Origin: DASTFY01 sp963813375
GTDB taxonomy: Bacteria; Actinomycetota; Acidimicrobiia; Acidimicrobiales; Ilumatobacteraceae
DNA length: 64,000 nt
Direction: 5' to 3'
Assembly: GCA_963813375.1 (NCBI GenBank)
Contig: CAWEYT010000009.1
Span: forward strand, 62,001-126,000
Part shown: positions 1 to 8,601 of the stretch, piece by piece
How positions within the stretch are numbered: position 1 is the stretch's first letter
How the letters are laid out: every line of letters starts with the position of its first letter
The notes under the pieces: model-generated
What the model saw: the letters and a program-made list of their open reading frames with translations, nothing else
Databases searched by the model: none
What the model was told of the DNA's origin: nothing
Position numbers and translations under genes: made by a program

Positions 1-869
1 AGGCCGTAGAAGTGCTGCCGGAACCCGGCCGTCGCCGTGGCCAGATCGCCGAGGCAGCCGTGACCCTCGGCCAGGCGCACCGGCGGGACCCCGGCGGCAT
101 CGGCGACGAGCGGTGCCCAGGTCGAACCGTCGACGGCCTCGGCGGGAGCGTCCTGCAGGGCGGCCATCTCCGGTCCCCGCCAGCGCGCTACCGGACCCTG
201 CTGGCGGCCGCGCTCCAGCACCACGACGCACACGTGGACGCCGGCTTCGAACACCTGCGTCCCGGCCCACCACAAGCCCGTCATCGCGGCCTGCCTGCGC
301 ACGGTGGCACGGATCGCCTCGGTGTCGCGCGTGGCGAGGACCGACTGCGGGAGGACGAGGGCCACGCGGCCACCGTCCGGCCTGGCCAGCTCCACGGCTC
401 GCAGCAGGAACTCCGCCGCCACGTCCGCGTAGGGACCGCCGCCCAGCCGGGAGCGCCCTCCTCGGCTCGTGGCCGCGGTCAGCTGGCCGAGGTACGGAGG
501 GTTGCCGATGATGGCGTCGAAGCACCCGCCCGGGTCCACCGCCCGGCCGTCGCCGGCCACGATGCGCGCGCTCGGGACGGTCCGCCGCGCCTGCTCGGCC
601 GTCTCCCCGTCCAGCTCGATGCCCACCAGCTCGACCGCACCCGGCGGCGCGCCTCGCCGCCGGGCCTCCTCGGCGGCCGCAGCCAGGAGGCGCCCGTCGC
701 CGCAGGCCGGGTCCAGCACCCGCACGGCCGCCGGCCAGCCCCGCCTCGCGGCTGCCTCGAGGGCGGGCACCACGGCCTGGTCGACCAGCAGGTCCACCAG
801 CGCCGGTGGCGTGTACCAGGCCCCGCGGCGCTTGCGCTCGACCCGGTCCGCTGGCTCCACGATGAGCAT
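1..869 (-). CDS. N6-adenine DNA methyltransferase (N-terminal part, cut by window edge)
   Basis: S-adenosylmethionine-dependent DNA adenine methylase. The reverse-strand frame stays open from ATG at 869 to the left edge (289 codons), so the C-terminal and target-recognition part is not visible. Seen: a YTPP segment (19-22) as in Eco57I/TaqI-type N6 methylases, the SAM-binding motif DPACGDG (53-59), the acidic IELD end of the second strand (84-87), and the catalytic motif NPPY (123-126). It is divergent from coaA, with only 30 bases between the starts. It could be an orphan methylase or part of a restriction-modification or defence enzyme; the missing half would decide. The family is secure, the role is not. 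Confidence 0.85.
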   Translation of the reverse strand, partial: MLIVEPADRVERKRRGAWYTPPALVDLLVDQAVVPALEAAARRGWPAAVRVLDPACGDGRLLAAAAEEARRRGAPPGAVELVGIELDGETAEQARRTVPSARIVAGDGRAVDPGGCFDAIIGNPPYLGQLTAATSRGGRSRLGGGPYADVAAEFLLRAVELARPDGGRVALVLPQSVLATRDTEAIRATVRRQAAMTGLWWAGTQVFEAGVHVCVVVLERGRQQGPVARWRGPEMAALQDAPAEAVDGSTWAPLVADAAGVPPVRLAEGHGCLGDLATATAGFRQHFYG

Positions 870-885
870 CTTGGCTGGTTCGCTC

Positions 886-891
886 TACGCT
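886..891 (+). promoter_or_regulatory. -10 box TACGCT of coaA, leaderless type
   Basis: TACGCT ends eight bases before the GTG at 900 and there is no Shine-Dalgarno sequence, so transcription probably starts at the start codon. This matches the TAnnnT spacing in front of many other genes of the window. No clear -35 box is seen. Confidence 0.35.
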
Positions 892-899
892 CGCCCGCC

Positions 900-1817
900 G
901 TGACCTCGCGCCACATCCGGTTCAGCCGCGAGGAGTGGAAGGTACTGCGGGCGGCGACGCCGCTGACGCTGCGGGAACCGGACCTCGAAGATCTGCGGGG
1001 CATCAACGAGCTCATCAGCCTGGACGAGGTGGCCGAGGTCTACCTGCCCCTGACGCGGCTGCTGAACCTGTACGTCAGCGCCACCCAGAACCTGCACAAG
1101 GTGTCCTCGACGTTCCTCGGCACGCTGGCGCCGAAGGTGCCGTACGTGCTGGGCGTGGCCGGCAGCGTGGCGGTGGGCAAGAGCACCTTCGCGCGCATCC
1201 TCCAGGCCCTGCTCTCGCGCTGGCCCGACCACCCGAAGGTGGACCTCGTCACCACCGACGGCTTCCTGCACCCCAACGCCGTGCTCGAGGCCCGGGGCCT
1301 CATGAACCGCAAGGGGTTCCCGGAGAGCTACGACACGCGCCGGCTCCTGACGTTCCTCCGCGAACTGAAGAGCGGCGAGGTCGAGGTGCGGGCGCCCGTC
1401 TACAGCCACGTGGTGTACGACATCGTGCCCGGCGAGGAGTTGGTGGTCCGCCGGCCGGACATCCTGATCCTGGAAGGCCTCAACGTCCTGCAGATCACGA
1501 CGGAGGCCCGCGAGTTCGTGAGCGACTACTTCGACTTCTCGATCTACATCGACGCCGCGGAGTCCGACATCGAGCGCTGGTACATCGAGCGCTTCCTGAC
1601 GCTCAGGGAGACGGTCTTCGTCGATCCCCGCTCCTACTTCCGGCACTACGCGCAGCTCTCCGAGGAGGAGGCCATCGGCACCGCCCACATGATCTGGCGC
1701 GAGATCAACGGCAAGAACCTGGCCGAGAACATCGAGCCCACCCGGGACCGGGCCTCGCTCATCATGCACAAGGCGGCCGACCACACCGTGACCGAGGTGC
1801 AACTCCGCAAGATCTGA
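900..1817 (+). CDS. coaA: Pantothenate kinase, type I
   Basis: Phosphorylates pantothenate, the first step of coenzyme A synthesis in the cytoplasm. The 305-residue product has the usual length of the CoaA (type I PanK) family. The P-loop GVAGSVAVGKST is at residues 85-96, followed by the TTDGFL segment of the family. GTG at 900 is chosen because the family's conserved N-terminus (FSREEW) begins nine codons later and a TACGCT -10 box lies just upstream. The frame is open much further upstream, but that stretch is antisense to the divergent methylase. A lipoprotein gene follows in the same direction. Confidence 0.95.
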   Translation: MTSRHIRFSREEWKVLRAATPLTLREPDLEDLRGINELISLDEVAEVYLPLTRLLNLYVSATQNLHKVSSTFLGTLAPKVPYVLGVAGSVAVGKSTFARILQALLSRWPDHPKVDLVTTDGFLHPNAVLEARGLMNRKGFPESYDTRRLLTFLRELKSGEVEVRAPVYSHVVYDIVPGEELVVRRPDILILEGLNVLQITTEAREFVSDYFDFSIYIDAAESDIERWYIERFLTLRETVFVDPRSYFRHYAQLSEEEAIGTAHMIWREINGKNLAENIEPTRDRASLIMHKAADHTVTEVQLRKI

Positions 1818-1857
1818 GAGGAGCGGGCGGCGCGACGCCAGGCGCGATGATGGCGGC

Positions 1858-2597
1858 GTGCGGCGAGCCACCCTGCGGTCACCACGCTCGCCCTGACGGT
1901 CGCTCTCGGCGGAACTGCCTGCTCCGGCGGGGACGACGACGCACAGTCCGACGTGGCCGGCCCGTCCCCCCTGACGGAAGGGGTCCCCACGTCGACCATC
2001 ACGACTGCTGTGGTGTCGCTGGCCTCGCTGGCCACGACGATCCCGCCGGCCACGACCACGCCCACGACACAGCCACCGACCACCCCTGCGACGACGCCGG
2101 TGCCGAGCCCTCCTCCGGCCGGCCCCGCGACCGGCCCGTACGTACCCGTCGAGGCCCCGACCTTCCCCACCCGCAGTGCGCCACCGCCTTCGGGCGACGC
2201 CTGGCCCGACGGTGACTACTACGTGGTCGTGCGAGGCGCCGCCGCCGACGCCCCCAGCCCCCGCCTGGCGATCACCGTCTACCAACTCCTGACCGGGCCG
2301 GACGCCATCGCCGCCGCGCAGGCCGACGGCGTCGGGCTCGACAGCGACGTCTACATCCCGTCGGACCCCGCGGCCGATCGGGACGTCGAGCTGGCGGCCG
2401 ACCTGCCCATCTCCGTGGCTCGGCCCGACCGGCCGGGCGTCAGCTACGCGGTCACCGCGGGCGAGCTGGCCCGGCTGGTCGGCGGGGCGGCACCGGAGGC
2501 GGGAGCACCCGAGGGCTACCAGTACGTCGAGTTCCCGTTCCTGCTGTCCGTGCAGGGCGGGCGACCCACCGCGCTGCACCAACTCTGGGCGCCGTAG
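1858..2597 (+). CDS. Predicted lipoprotein, 5' end frameshifted
   Basis: Secreted, probably lipid-anchored protein of unknown function, about 245 residues. The body (from about base 1885) reads a hydrophobic segment ALTVALGGTAC with a lipobox-like cysteine, then a long Thr/Pro linker of the TTTPTTQPP type, then a roughly 130-residue globular domain without a recognised motif. No start codon exists in that frame downstream of a stop at 1848-1850. A GTG at 1858 (VRRATL) in another frame would supply a proper positively charged signal start if one base were missing at about 1873-1883. The start is therefore inferred. It lies 40 bases behind coaA. Confidence 0.55.
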
Positions 2598-2652
2598 CGC
2601 AGCCACCGGTCAGCAGCGGCTCATTCGGCGAGCCCTCTTCAGACACCCAGCT

Positions 2653-3339
2653 TCAACCGCCGTTGAGCCAGGCCGGCAGCTCGACGATGGAGGTCAACGT
2701 CGGGACGTCGCCGTCGTGCTCGGCGGCCTCGTGGCTCCAGAGGTACTCGTACGGGATGTGCACGGCGCGACCGCCGACCTCGAGCACGGGCAGCACGTCC
2801 GAGCGCACCGAATTGCCGACCATGAGGAAGGCCGACGGTTCGACGCGGTAGCGGTCCATCAGCCGGCTGTACGTCCGGCCGTCCTTCTCGCTCACGACGT
2901 CGATGCCCTCGACGTGACGGTCGAGCCCGCTGCCGTGGAACTTCTGCTCCTGGTGCAGCAGGTCGCCCTTCGTGATGACGACCATGCGGTAGCTGCCGGC
3001 CAGCGCGGCGAGGGTCTCCTCGACCCCGGCCAGCAACTCGACGGGCCGGCTGAGCAGCGTCCGGCCCTCGTCGACCAGCCGTTGGATCACCTCCGCGGGC
3101 ACACGACCGCCCGTCACGTCGATGGCGGCCTCGACCATCGAGAGGGTGAAGGACTTCACGCCGTACCCGAAGAGCACCATGTTGCGCCGTTCGATCGAAT
3201 CGAGGGTGTGGGCCAGATCGGCCGACTCGTCCGCGTAGGGCCCGACCAGCTCGCAGAACCGGCCCGTGACGGAGTGGAACCCGTCCTCCGAGTGCCAGAG
3301 CGTGTCGTCGGCGTCGAGGCCGATCAGCCGGATGCCCAT
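2653..3339 (-). CDS. HAD-superfamily hydrolase
   Basis: Predicted phosphatase of the haloacid dehalogenase superfamily, 228 residues, cytoplasmic. Motif I is DADDTLW (9-15), with the nucleophile and general-acid aspartates two apart. Motif II is the threonine of VVITKGD and motif IV is near MVGNSVRSD. It is the last gene of a tightly packed reverse-strand operon (6921 to 2653), nine bases after the choline-kinase-like gene. A kinase, an oxidase and a phosphatase together suggest handling of a small phosphorylated alcohol or amine; the substrate cannot be read from sequence. Confidence 0.8.
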   Translation of the reverse strand: MGIRLIGLDADDTLWHSEDGFHSVTGRFCELVGPYADESADLAHTLDSIERRNMVLFGYGVKSFTLSMVEAAIDVTGGRVPAEVIQRLVDEGRTLLSRPVELLAGVEETLAALAGSYRMVVITKGDLLHQEQKFHGSGLDRHVEGIDVVSEKDGRTYSRLMDRYRVEPSAFLMVGNSVRSDVLPVLEVGGRAVHIPYEYLWSHEAAEHDGDVPTLTSIVELPAWLNGG

Positions 3340-3348
3340 AGGGGTTGT

Positions 3349-4269
3349 TCAGGGTATCGAGGCCGCCTGGTCCAGGAGCGTCGGGAAGTCCGGCCCGTCG
3401 AACTCCTCCACCGCCCGGTCGTACTTCTCCATCCCCCACTCCCAGAAGTCGAAGTCGATGTCGCTCACGCCGTCCTGGATCGACGCCCACAGCGTCCAGC
3501 CGTATTTCGACATGAGGCCCAGGAGGCGAGCCCGGGCCACCTGTTCGGGGCGGGAGGCGCCGTGGTAGTGCGTGACGAGCTCCTCGAGCTGGTCGAGCGT
3601 CAGGTTCGACTCGCTCCACACGTTGCCCAGCTCGAAGCCGGGATCGCCGTTGCCCGAGTACTCGTAATCGATCAGCCAGAGCTTCTCGCCGTCGTCGATG
3701 AAGTTGGCCGCCAGCAGGTCGTTGTTGCAGGGCACGGTGGGCACCGGGTGCTCGGCGAGGGCCGCGGCGATGCGGTCGACCTGCGGCATGAACTCCAGGT
3801 AGCGGTCCGGGAGCCGGAAGCCCCGCTCCTGGACGATGGCCAGGTACCGCCGCTGGATCACGAACATGTCGAAGTCGTTGACGAACCGCGGGCCGGCGTG
3901 CAGCGTGCGGCAGGCGTCCGCCACCCGGGGCAGGTTGGTGCCGTCGCGCACGTCGGCGGCGTCGTACGTGCGGCCCTCGAGCCAGGCCACCACCAGCACG
4001 CCCTGCCCGGGGAGGTAGTCGACCACCTCCGGCGCCACGCCGCTGTGCCACGCGGCCACGGAGTTGCGATGCTCGGCCTCCCGGTCGATGGCCAGCAGCT
4101 CGCCCTCGGGCGACGAGAGGCGGGCGACGTAGCAGCCCTCCGGCGTCGTCACCTTGAGGTTGACGTTGGTCAGGCCGCCGGTCAACGTCTCGACCGTGCG
4201 CGGGCGGCCGGCGAACGTGGGCACCGCGTCCAACCGGGCCTCGAGCTCCGGCGTCAGCACTTCGGTCAT
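3349..4269 (-). CDS. Choline/ethanolamine kinase-like phosphotransferase
   Basis: Member of the aminoglycoside phosphotransferase / choline kinase fold, 306 residues, probably ATP-dependent small-molecule phosphorylation. The nucleotide-loop region is LTGGLTNVN (29-37). The catalytic loop is CNNDLLAANF (181-190), with the usual histidine before the Asn-Asp replaced by asparagine. The metal-binding motif is LIDYEYSGNGDP (199-210), which is characteristic of choline/ethanolamine kinases rather than drug kinases. Its ATG at 4269 overlaps the stop of the FAD oxidase gene by four bases (ATGA), so the two are translationally coupled. Substrate specificity is inferred, not shown. Confidence 0.8.
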   Translation of the reverse strand: MTEVLTPELEARLDAVPTFAGRPRTVETLTGGLTNVNLKVTTPEGCYVARLSSPEGELLAIDREAEHRNSVAAWHSGVAPEVVDYLPGQGVLVVAWLEGRTYDAADVRDGTNLPRVADACRTLHAGPRFVNDFDMFVIQRRYLAIVQERGFRLPDRYLEFMPQVDRIAAALAEHPVPTVPCNNDLLAANFIDDGEKLWLIDYEYSGNGDPGFELGNVWSESNLTLDQLEELVTHYHGASRPEQVARARLLGLMSKYGWTLWASIQDGVSDIDFDFWEWGMEKYDRAVEEFDGPDFPTLLDQAASIP

Positions 4270-5495
4270 CGTGGCCCCCCAGTTACGCGGTAGTAGTCCT
4301 GGTAGATCTGCTGCGCCTGCGAGCGGGCGTCCTCCCACGTCCAGCCGCCGTCGAGGAAGCGGGCCGGGCTCAGCGAGCGCACGTAGGGCGACGGCGCCGG
4401 GTCCAGGCTCTCGACGAGGTGCTGGGCCAGGCCCGCCGACCCGGACACGCCGTGGGCGTTGCATCCGGCGGCCATCACGAACCCCCGCAGTCCGGGGACG
4501 GGGCCGACGACGAAGCGGTTGTCGGGCGTGAACGTGGGCCAGCCCCGGAAGGTCTGGCGGATGCCGACCGACGTGATGCCGGGCGCGAACGGCTCGAACG
4601 ACTCGGCGAACCCGGCCAGCACCTCCCAGTCCGGGTCGGGCGCGACGTCGACCCGGCCAGCGTCGGTCCGTGGGTCGAGGCTCAACGCCGCCGCCTCCCA
4701 CCCTCCGCACAGCACACTCGACAGGTCGGCACGGACGTAGAGCCGCTGGTCGGGCAGTCGCAGCACGGGAAGGTCGGCGTGCCAACCGGCGACCGGCTCG
4801 CTGATGAAGTACTCGTGGCGGACCGGGACGATGGGGAGGTCCAGCCCGGCCGAACGGGCCAGGGCCAATGCCCACGGGCCGGCGGCGTCGATGACCATGG
4901 ACGTGCGGATCGTGCCGTGGTCGGTCACCAGACCGGTCACGGCCCCCGCCTCGATCACGACGTCGGTGACCCGGACGCCGGTGGCGATGGTCGCGCCGGC
5001 GCGGCGGGCCGCCTGCGCGTACGCGGTGGTGAGGCTGTGGGGCTGGAGATAGCCGTCGGTCGGGCACCACAGCGCGACGAGCACCCCTCCCGTCTCCAGG
5101 ACGGGGCAGAGCTCGGCCACCTCGGCCGGGCCCAGCAGCTGGACCTCGAGCCCCTGCGACCGGGCGACGGCGACCATGCGGTCGAACTCGGCGACCCGAT
5201 CGGGGGTGGTGGCGATGCGGAGGCTCCCGGTCTGACGCCAGTCGATGGGCCACGGCGAGTCCTGCTGCAGCCGGCTGAACAGGGCCACGGACGCCATGGC
5301 CAGCGCGGTGCGCTCGGGCGTCGTGCGCACCTGGCCGACCAATCCGGCCGCCTGGCCCGACGTGGCGCCGGCCAGCTCGCCCGCCTCGACGAGCTGGAGG
5401 TCCATGTAGCCGGCCTCGGCCAGGTGGTAGAGCACCGCGCAGCCGATGGCCCCGCCCCCTACCACGGTCACCTCGGCGTCACGCACGGCGGCCAC
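4266..5495 (-). CDS. FAD-dependent amine oxidase/dehydrogenase (DAO family)
   Basis: Glycine/sarcosine/dimethylglycine-oxidase-like flavoprotein (DAO fold), 409 residues. The dinucleotide-binding motif VVGGGAIG is at 11-18, a second FAD segment (VIDAAGPWA) lies mid-protein, and the C-terminal GCNAHGVSGSAG is typical of the sarcosine oxidase / DadA group. It probably oxidises a secondary or tertiary amine. It sits between an acetyltransferase gene (no gap) and the choline-kinase-like gene (4-base overlap). Together these suggest breakdown of a methylated amine or choline-like compound, which is inference from context. Confidence 0.85.
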   Translation of the reverse strand: MAAVRDAEVTVVGGGAIGCAVLYHLAEAGYMDLQLVEAGELAGATSGQAAGLVGQVRTTPERTALAMASVALFSRLQQDSPWPIDWRQTGSLRIATTPDRVAEFDRMVAVARSQGLEVQLLGPAEVAELCPVLETGGVLVALWCPTDGYLQPHSLTTAYAQAARRAGATIATGVRVTDVVIEAGAVTGLVTDHGTIRTSMVIDAAGPWALALARSAGLDLPIVPVRHEYFISEPVAGWHADLPVLRLPDQRLYVRADLSSVLCGGWEAAALSLDPRTDAGRVDVAPDPDWEVLAGFAESFEPFAPGITSVGIRQTFRGWPTFTPDNRFVVGPVPGLRGFVMAAGCNAHGVSGSAGLAQHLVESLDPAPSPYVRSLSPARFLDGGWTWEDARSQAQQIYQDYYRVTGGPR

Positions 5496-6460
5496 TCACA
5501 GCTCCTTCTGCAGGAGGACGTCGGCGTGACCGGCCGGCCAGCCGTCGCGCGTGCCGGTCTCGACGTATCCCAGGCGACGGTAGAAGTCCGGCGCCTGGAA
5601 CGTGTGGCTGCTCAGGAAGACCCGCCGTGCGCCCCTCGCTCGGGCGGCGTCCTCGAACGCCGTGAGCAGCCGCCGGCCACACCCGCGCCCGCGATGGTCC
5701 TCGCGCACCCACAACAGCCACAGCTCGGCGCCGCCGGCCCACGCCACCCCGGCCGCGCCCCCGACGATGCGGCCGAGCTCGTCGCGCTCGAACACGGCCA
5801 CCTCGGTGCCGTCGTGGACGCCGATGGCCGCGGTGTTGAACGCCGTCAGCTCCTCGGCGAGCCGGGCGATGTCGGCCGGATGAGGATCGAGCTCCGTCGC
5901 CGGTCCGTCCGTGGGGTGGCGCCAGACATCGGCCGTCAGGCCGAAGAGCACCTCGTCGATCAGGCCGTCCGGTCCCTTGAAGCTGTGGTGCAGCAGGCCC
6001 TCTCGACGGAAGCCCAACCGGTCGAACAGCGCCAGGCTGCGTTCGTTCCGCACGTCGACGTAGGCGACGACCTTGCGCCGTCCCGCCGCGAACACCGCGT
6101 CGACCAGCGCGATCACGGCCTCGGTGGCCAACCCCCGACCCTGGGCGGCCGGCGCGAGGGTGATGCCGATCTCGACCGCGTGCTCGGTTCCGGCGACACC
6201 GTCGAGCATCGCGTCCCCGACGAGCTGCCCGTCTGATCCGTCTCGTCCGGCTGATCCGTCCGTCCGACCCCTACGTCTGTGCGGATGGCCAGCTGGCCTG
6301 CCGCGGCCAGCCCGGCGGCCTCCTCGACGCCGTAGGGCAGCGGCCAGCCCTGGAAGCGGGCCACCTCGGGATCGTTCCGGTAGGCCGCGACGTCGGTGGC
6401 GTCCTCGATCGTCAGCGCGTCGATGACCAGCCGCTTCGCTCTGACCGGGAGCTCGATCAC
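5496..6460 (-). CDS. Tandem GNAT acetyltransferase, frameshifted
   Basis: Two GCN5-related N-acetyltransferase domains in one protein of about 320 residues. Domain 1 is RimJ-like (PAAQGRGLATEA acetyl-CoA loop, then FDRLGFRREG). Domain 2 has VREDHRGRGCGRRLL and FYRRLGYVETG. The first 60-70 codons (from GTG at 6460, MIELPVRAKRL) are in one frame and the rest in another. The break lies at about 6243-6290, in a stretch with a duplicated CTGATCCGTC that also adds about 16 non-conserved residues between beta strands. It may be a repeat-driven slip or a consensus error. The GTG at 6460 overlaps the stop of the upstream regulator gene. Confidence 0.75.
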
Positions 6461-6921
6461 GGACGGACCGCGTTGAGGTAGTTGTAGACGGTGATGCGGC
6501 TGACGCCCAGCGCGTCGGCCACCTCGTCGACCGATCGGCGGAGCAGGAAGGCCCCGCGGTCGTCGAGGAGGCGGACCGCGCGCTGCTTGTCCTCGCGGGA
6601 CAGGTCGGACAGCTCACCGCCCAGCTCGACCTCCACCTGCTCGATCATCCGGGCCAGCGCTCCGTGGAGTCCGCCGTCGGGGAGGCCCAGCCCGCCGAGC
6701 TGCACGGCCAGGCGGGTGGCACCCCGGTCGAGGGCCGCCTGGAGGAGCGCGGCCACCGTGGATGCGGCCTGGTCGACCTCCACGTCGGCGACCGAGCTGA
6801 ACGGGCCGACGTCCACGGGGACGCCGCGCTCGGTGACGGCCTCGATGGCGGCCAGCACATGAGGTCCGGGGTGCCCTTCGACGAACGGCTCCACCGTGAA
6901 CTCGATGCGCACGCGCGCCAT
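6457..6921 (-). CDS. HTH regulator with N-terminal thiamine-binding-like (YkoF/MTH1187) domain
   Basis: Likely DNA-binding regulator of the operon it heads, 154 residues. Residues 1-75 (RIEFTVEPFVEG, then VDVGPF) resemble the MTH1187/YkoF ferredoxin-like fold that binds thiamine or its pyrimidine part. The C-terminal 50 residues (DKQRAVRLLDDRGAF, VDEVADALGVSRITVYNYL) form an HTH of the YheO/HTH_22 type. Start ATG 6921 has a good GGAGG ribosome site nine bases upstream. Its stop overlaps the start of the acetyltransferase gene. Regulation of the operon by a small cationic ligand is inference; the fold assignment of the N-terminal part is by pattern only. Confidence 0.7.
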   Translation of the reverse strand: MARVRIEFTVEPFVEGHPGPHVLAAIEAVTERGVPVDVGPFSSVADVEVDQAASTVAALLQAALDRGATRLAVQLGGLGLPDGGLHGALARMIEQVEVELGGELSDLSREDKQRAVRLLDDRGAFLLRRSVDEVADALGVSRITVYNYLNAVRP

Positions 6922-6990
6922 GTGCGACCTCCTGCCCGAGCGGAACCGGGATCGTACCGACGTCCCGGGCCCCGCCGGCCCGGCCCGTCG

Positions 6991-7260
6991 TCAGGCGCCC
7001 ATGACCCGCCGCAGCTCGTCGGCCCGGGCGGTGCAGTCCCGGCCCGCAGCCTCGAAGGCCTGGTTCAGGCGGTTGAGCGCGTCGCGGAAGGCGCCGTTCC
7101 AGTCGTCGGCGAACCGGTCGTGGGCCGGGCCCTGCCACAGCGTGCTGCCGAGCACACCGGACACCTGGCTCAGCACGCCGTTGACGGCGTCCACCTGCCT
7201 GGTGAGCGTGGCGCCGAGCGCCTGCAACTGGTCCGGATCGGCGCCGTACATGCTGCTCAT
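6991..7260 (-). CDS. WXG100-family (ESAT-6-like) protein
   Basis: Small helical-hairpin protein of 89 residues, the usual length of WXG100 proteins, which are exported by type VII (ESX/EssC) systems. The W-x-G turn is W42-Q-G44, flanked by two amphipathic helices. Start ATG 7260 has a strong GGAGG site. It is a single gene with no partner WXG100 gene, EccC ATPase or other ESX component in the window, so its export route and partner lie elsewhere. It is separated from the operon starting at 6921 by 69 bases. Confidence 0.8.
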   Translation of the reverse strand: MSSMYGADPDQLQALGATLTRQVDAVNGVLSQVSGVLGSTLWQGPAHDRFADDWNGAFRDALNRLNQAFEAAGRDCTARADELRRVMGA

Positions 7261-7342
7261 GATGTTCCTCCGTCGTTCGGGGGGATGGTCGGGAGGAGTG
7301 AGTGCCTGAGATCGCCGCGATCGGAAAGCAGCTCCTGTCGAA

Positions 7343-7861
7343 TCATCCTTCGAGCAGGTCGCCCGCCAGGGCCACGCTGTCCGGGCAGAACACGAAGCCG
7401 GGATCGGCCAGGCGGGCCGTCACCTCGGCTGGCGGCAGCCACTCGGCGGCCACGACCTCGCCGTCGGTGAACGTGATCGGGCCGTCCCAGGTCACGGTGT
7501 AGATGCGGGCCAGCTCGGCGACGTCGGCATCCCGGTAGCGGCCCGTCTTCACCAGTGTCGGGCGGACGCCGTCGATGCCCACCTCCTCGGCCAACTCGCG
7601 GGCGGCGGCGGCGTCCCAGTCCTCGCCCGCCGCGACGACACCTCCCACCGCGACGTCCCACGCCGACGGCCAGATGTCCTTCGTCGCGCTGCGCTGATGG
7701 ACGAGGAGCCGTCCGTCGGTCCTGCGCACCACGATGAACACCGTGCGGTGCTGCAGCCGCTCGGCCCGGACGCGGGCCCGGGTGACCGTGGCCGTGACGC
7801 GGTCGTCGTCGTCCACGACGTCCACCAGTTCGGCGGCGGGCCCTCCGGCGGGCGCCGGCAT
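7343..7861 (-). CDS. NUDIX hydrolase
   Basis: Hydrolase of nucleoside diphosphate-linked substrates, 172 residues. The complete Nudix box runs from GGVVAAGE to RELAEEVG (G-x5-E-x7-REUxEExGU), preceded by HRTVFIVVRR and WDVAVGG as in the YfcD/Idi-like subgroup. Start ATG 7861 is chosen because it has a TACTGT -10 box six bases upstream and no ribosome site (leaderless). It is divergent from a methyltransferase gene. The substrate is not predictable. Confidence 0.85.
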   Translation of the reverse strand: MPAPAGGPAAELVDVVDDDDRVTATVTRARVRAERLQHRTVFIVVRRTDGRLLVHQRSATKDIWPSAWDVAVGGVVAAGEDWDAAAARELAEEVGIDGVRPTLVKTGRYRDADVAELARIYTVTWDGPITFTDGEVVAAEWLPPAEVTARLADPGFVFCPDSVALAGDLLEG

Positions 7862-7867
7862 CCCGTC

Positions 7868-7873
7868 ACAGTA
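7868..7873 (-). promoter_or_regulatory. -10 box TACTGT of the NUDIX gene, leaderless type
   Basis: On the reverse strand TACTGT ends six bases before the ATG at 7861. No Shine-Dalgarno sequence is present. Confidence 0.35.
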
Positions 7874-7912
7874 CGGCCACGCCCGACCATGCCCGAGCGG
7901 CCACACTCGCGC

Positions 7913-8515
7913 ATGGCCAGCGACCGACCGCTCCTCGAGACCCAGCAGTTCTTCGCCGAGCGGGCCGCCACCTGGGACGAGCGCTTCCCCGACGACGGGC
8001 CCGCCTACGCCCAGGCCGCGGCGGAGCTCGACCCTCCGCCGGGGGGCACGCTCCTCGACCTCGGCTGCGGCACGGCACGCGCGCTCGCACCGCTGCGTGC
8101 CCAGCTCGGTCCGGTCGGCACCGTCATCGCGCTCGACGCCACGTGGGAGATGCTGCGCGCCGCCGGGGAAGCCGGGCGCCAGCAGTTCGGCGACCTCGTG
8201 GCGGCGGACGCGCTCAGCCTCCCGCTGCGCGACCAGTGCCTCGACGCCGTGTTCGCGGCGGGCATCCTCCACCACCTGCCCGAGCCCGATCACGGTCTCG
8301 CCGAGCTGCGCCGCGCCGCCCGCCCGGCGGCTCGGTTGGCCGTGTTCCATCCCATCGGGCGGGTCGCCCTCGCCGCCCGGCACGGAGGCACGATCTCGGA
8401 CGACGACTTCCTGGCCGCCCGCAACATCGAGCGGGTCCTGCGGGACCACGGCTGGGAGCTGGTCAGCATCGACGACGGGGACGACCGCTACCTCGCCATC
8501 GCCGTGCGCACCTGA
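7913..8515 (+). CDS. Class I SAM-dependent methyltransferase
   Basis: Methyltransferase of unknown substrate, 200 residues (208 if the in-frame ATG at 7889 is used). SAM-binding motif I is LLDLGCGTA, followed by an acidic second-strand end (VIALDAT) and AGILHHLPEP of the UbiE/Methyltransf_11 group. It is short for the family, with the C-terminal cap reduced. It is divergent from the NUDIX gene and is followed immediately by a tandem repeat. Confidence 0.8.
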   Translation: MASDRPLLETQQFFAERAATWDERFPDDGPAYAQAAAELDPPPGGTLLDLGCGTARALAPLRAQLGPVGTVIALDATWEMLRAAGEAGRQQFGDLVAADALSLPLRDQCLDAVFAAGILHHLPEPDHGLAELRRAARPAARLAVFHPIGRVALAARHGGTISDDDFLAARNIERVLRDHGWELVSIDDGDDRYLAIAVRT

Positions 8516-8516
8516 C

Positions 8517-8568
8517 CGGCACATCGGATCGGCACATCGGATCGGCACATCGGATCGGCACATCGGAT
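8517..8568. repeat. Four tandem copies of a 13-bp unit
   Basis: The unit CGGCACATCGGAT occurs four times without any mismatch, starting two bases after the stop of the methyltransferase gene and ending 46 bases before the M20 gene. The period of 13 is not a multiple of three, so it does not extend a protein. It is too short and lacks spacers for a CRISPR array. Confidence 0.95.
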
Positions 8569-8601
8569 CGGCGGGCCGCCCGGCGTCGCACCGGGTGCGC
8601 C

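Noticed and set aside
8517..8568. CRISPR array
   Set aside because: Repeats are 13 bases long, directly adjacent, without spacers and without cas genes nearby.
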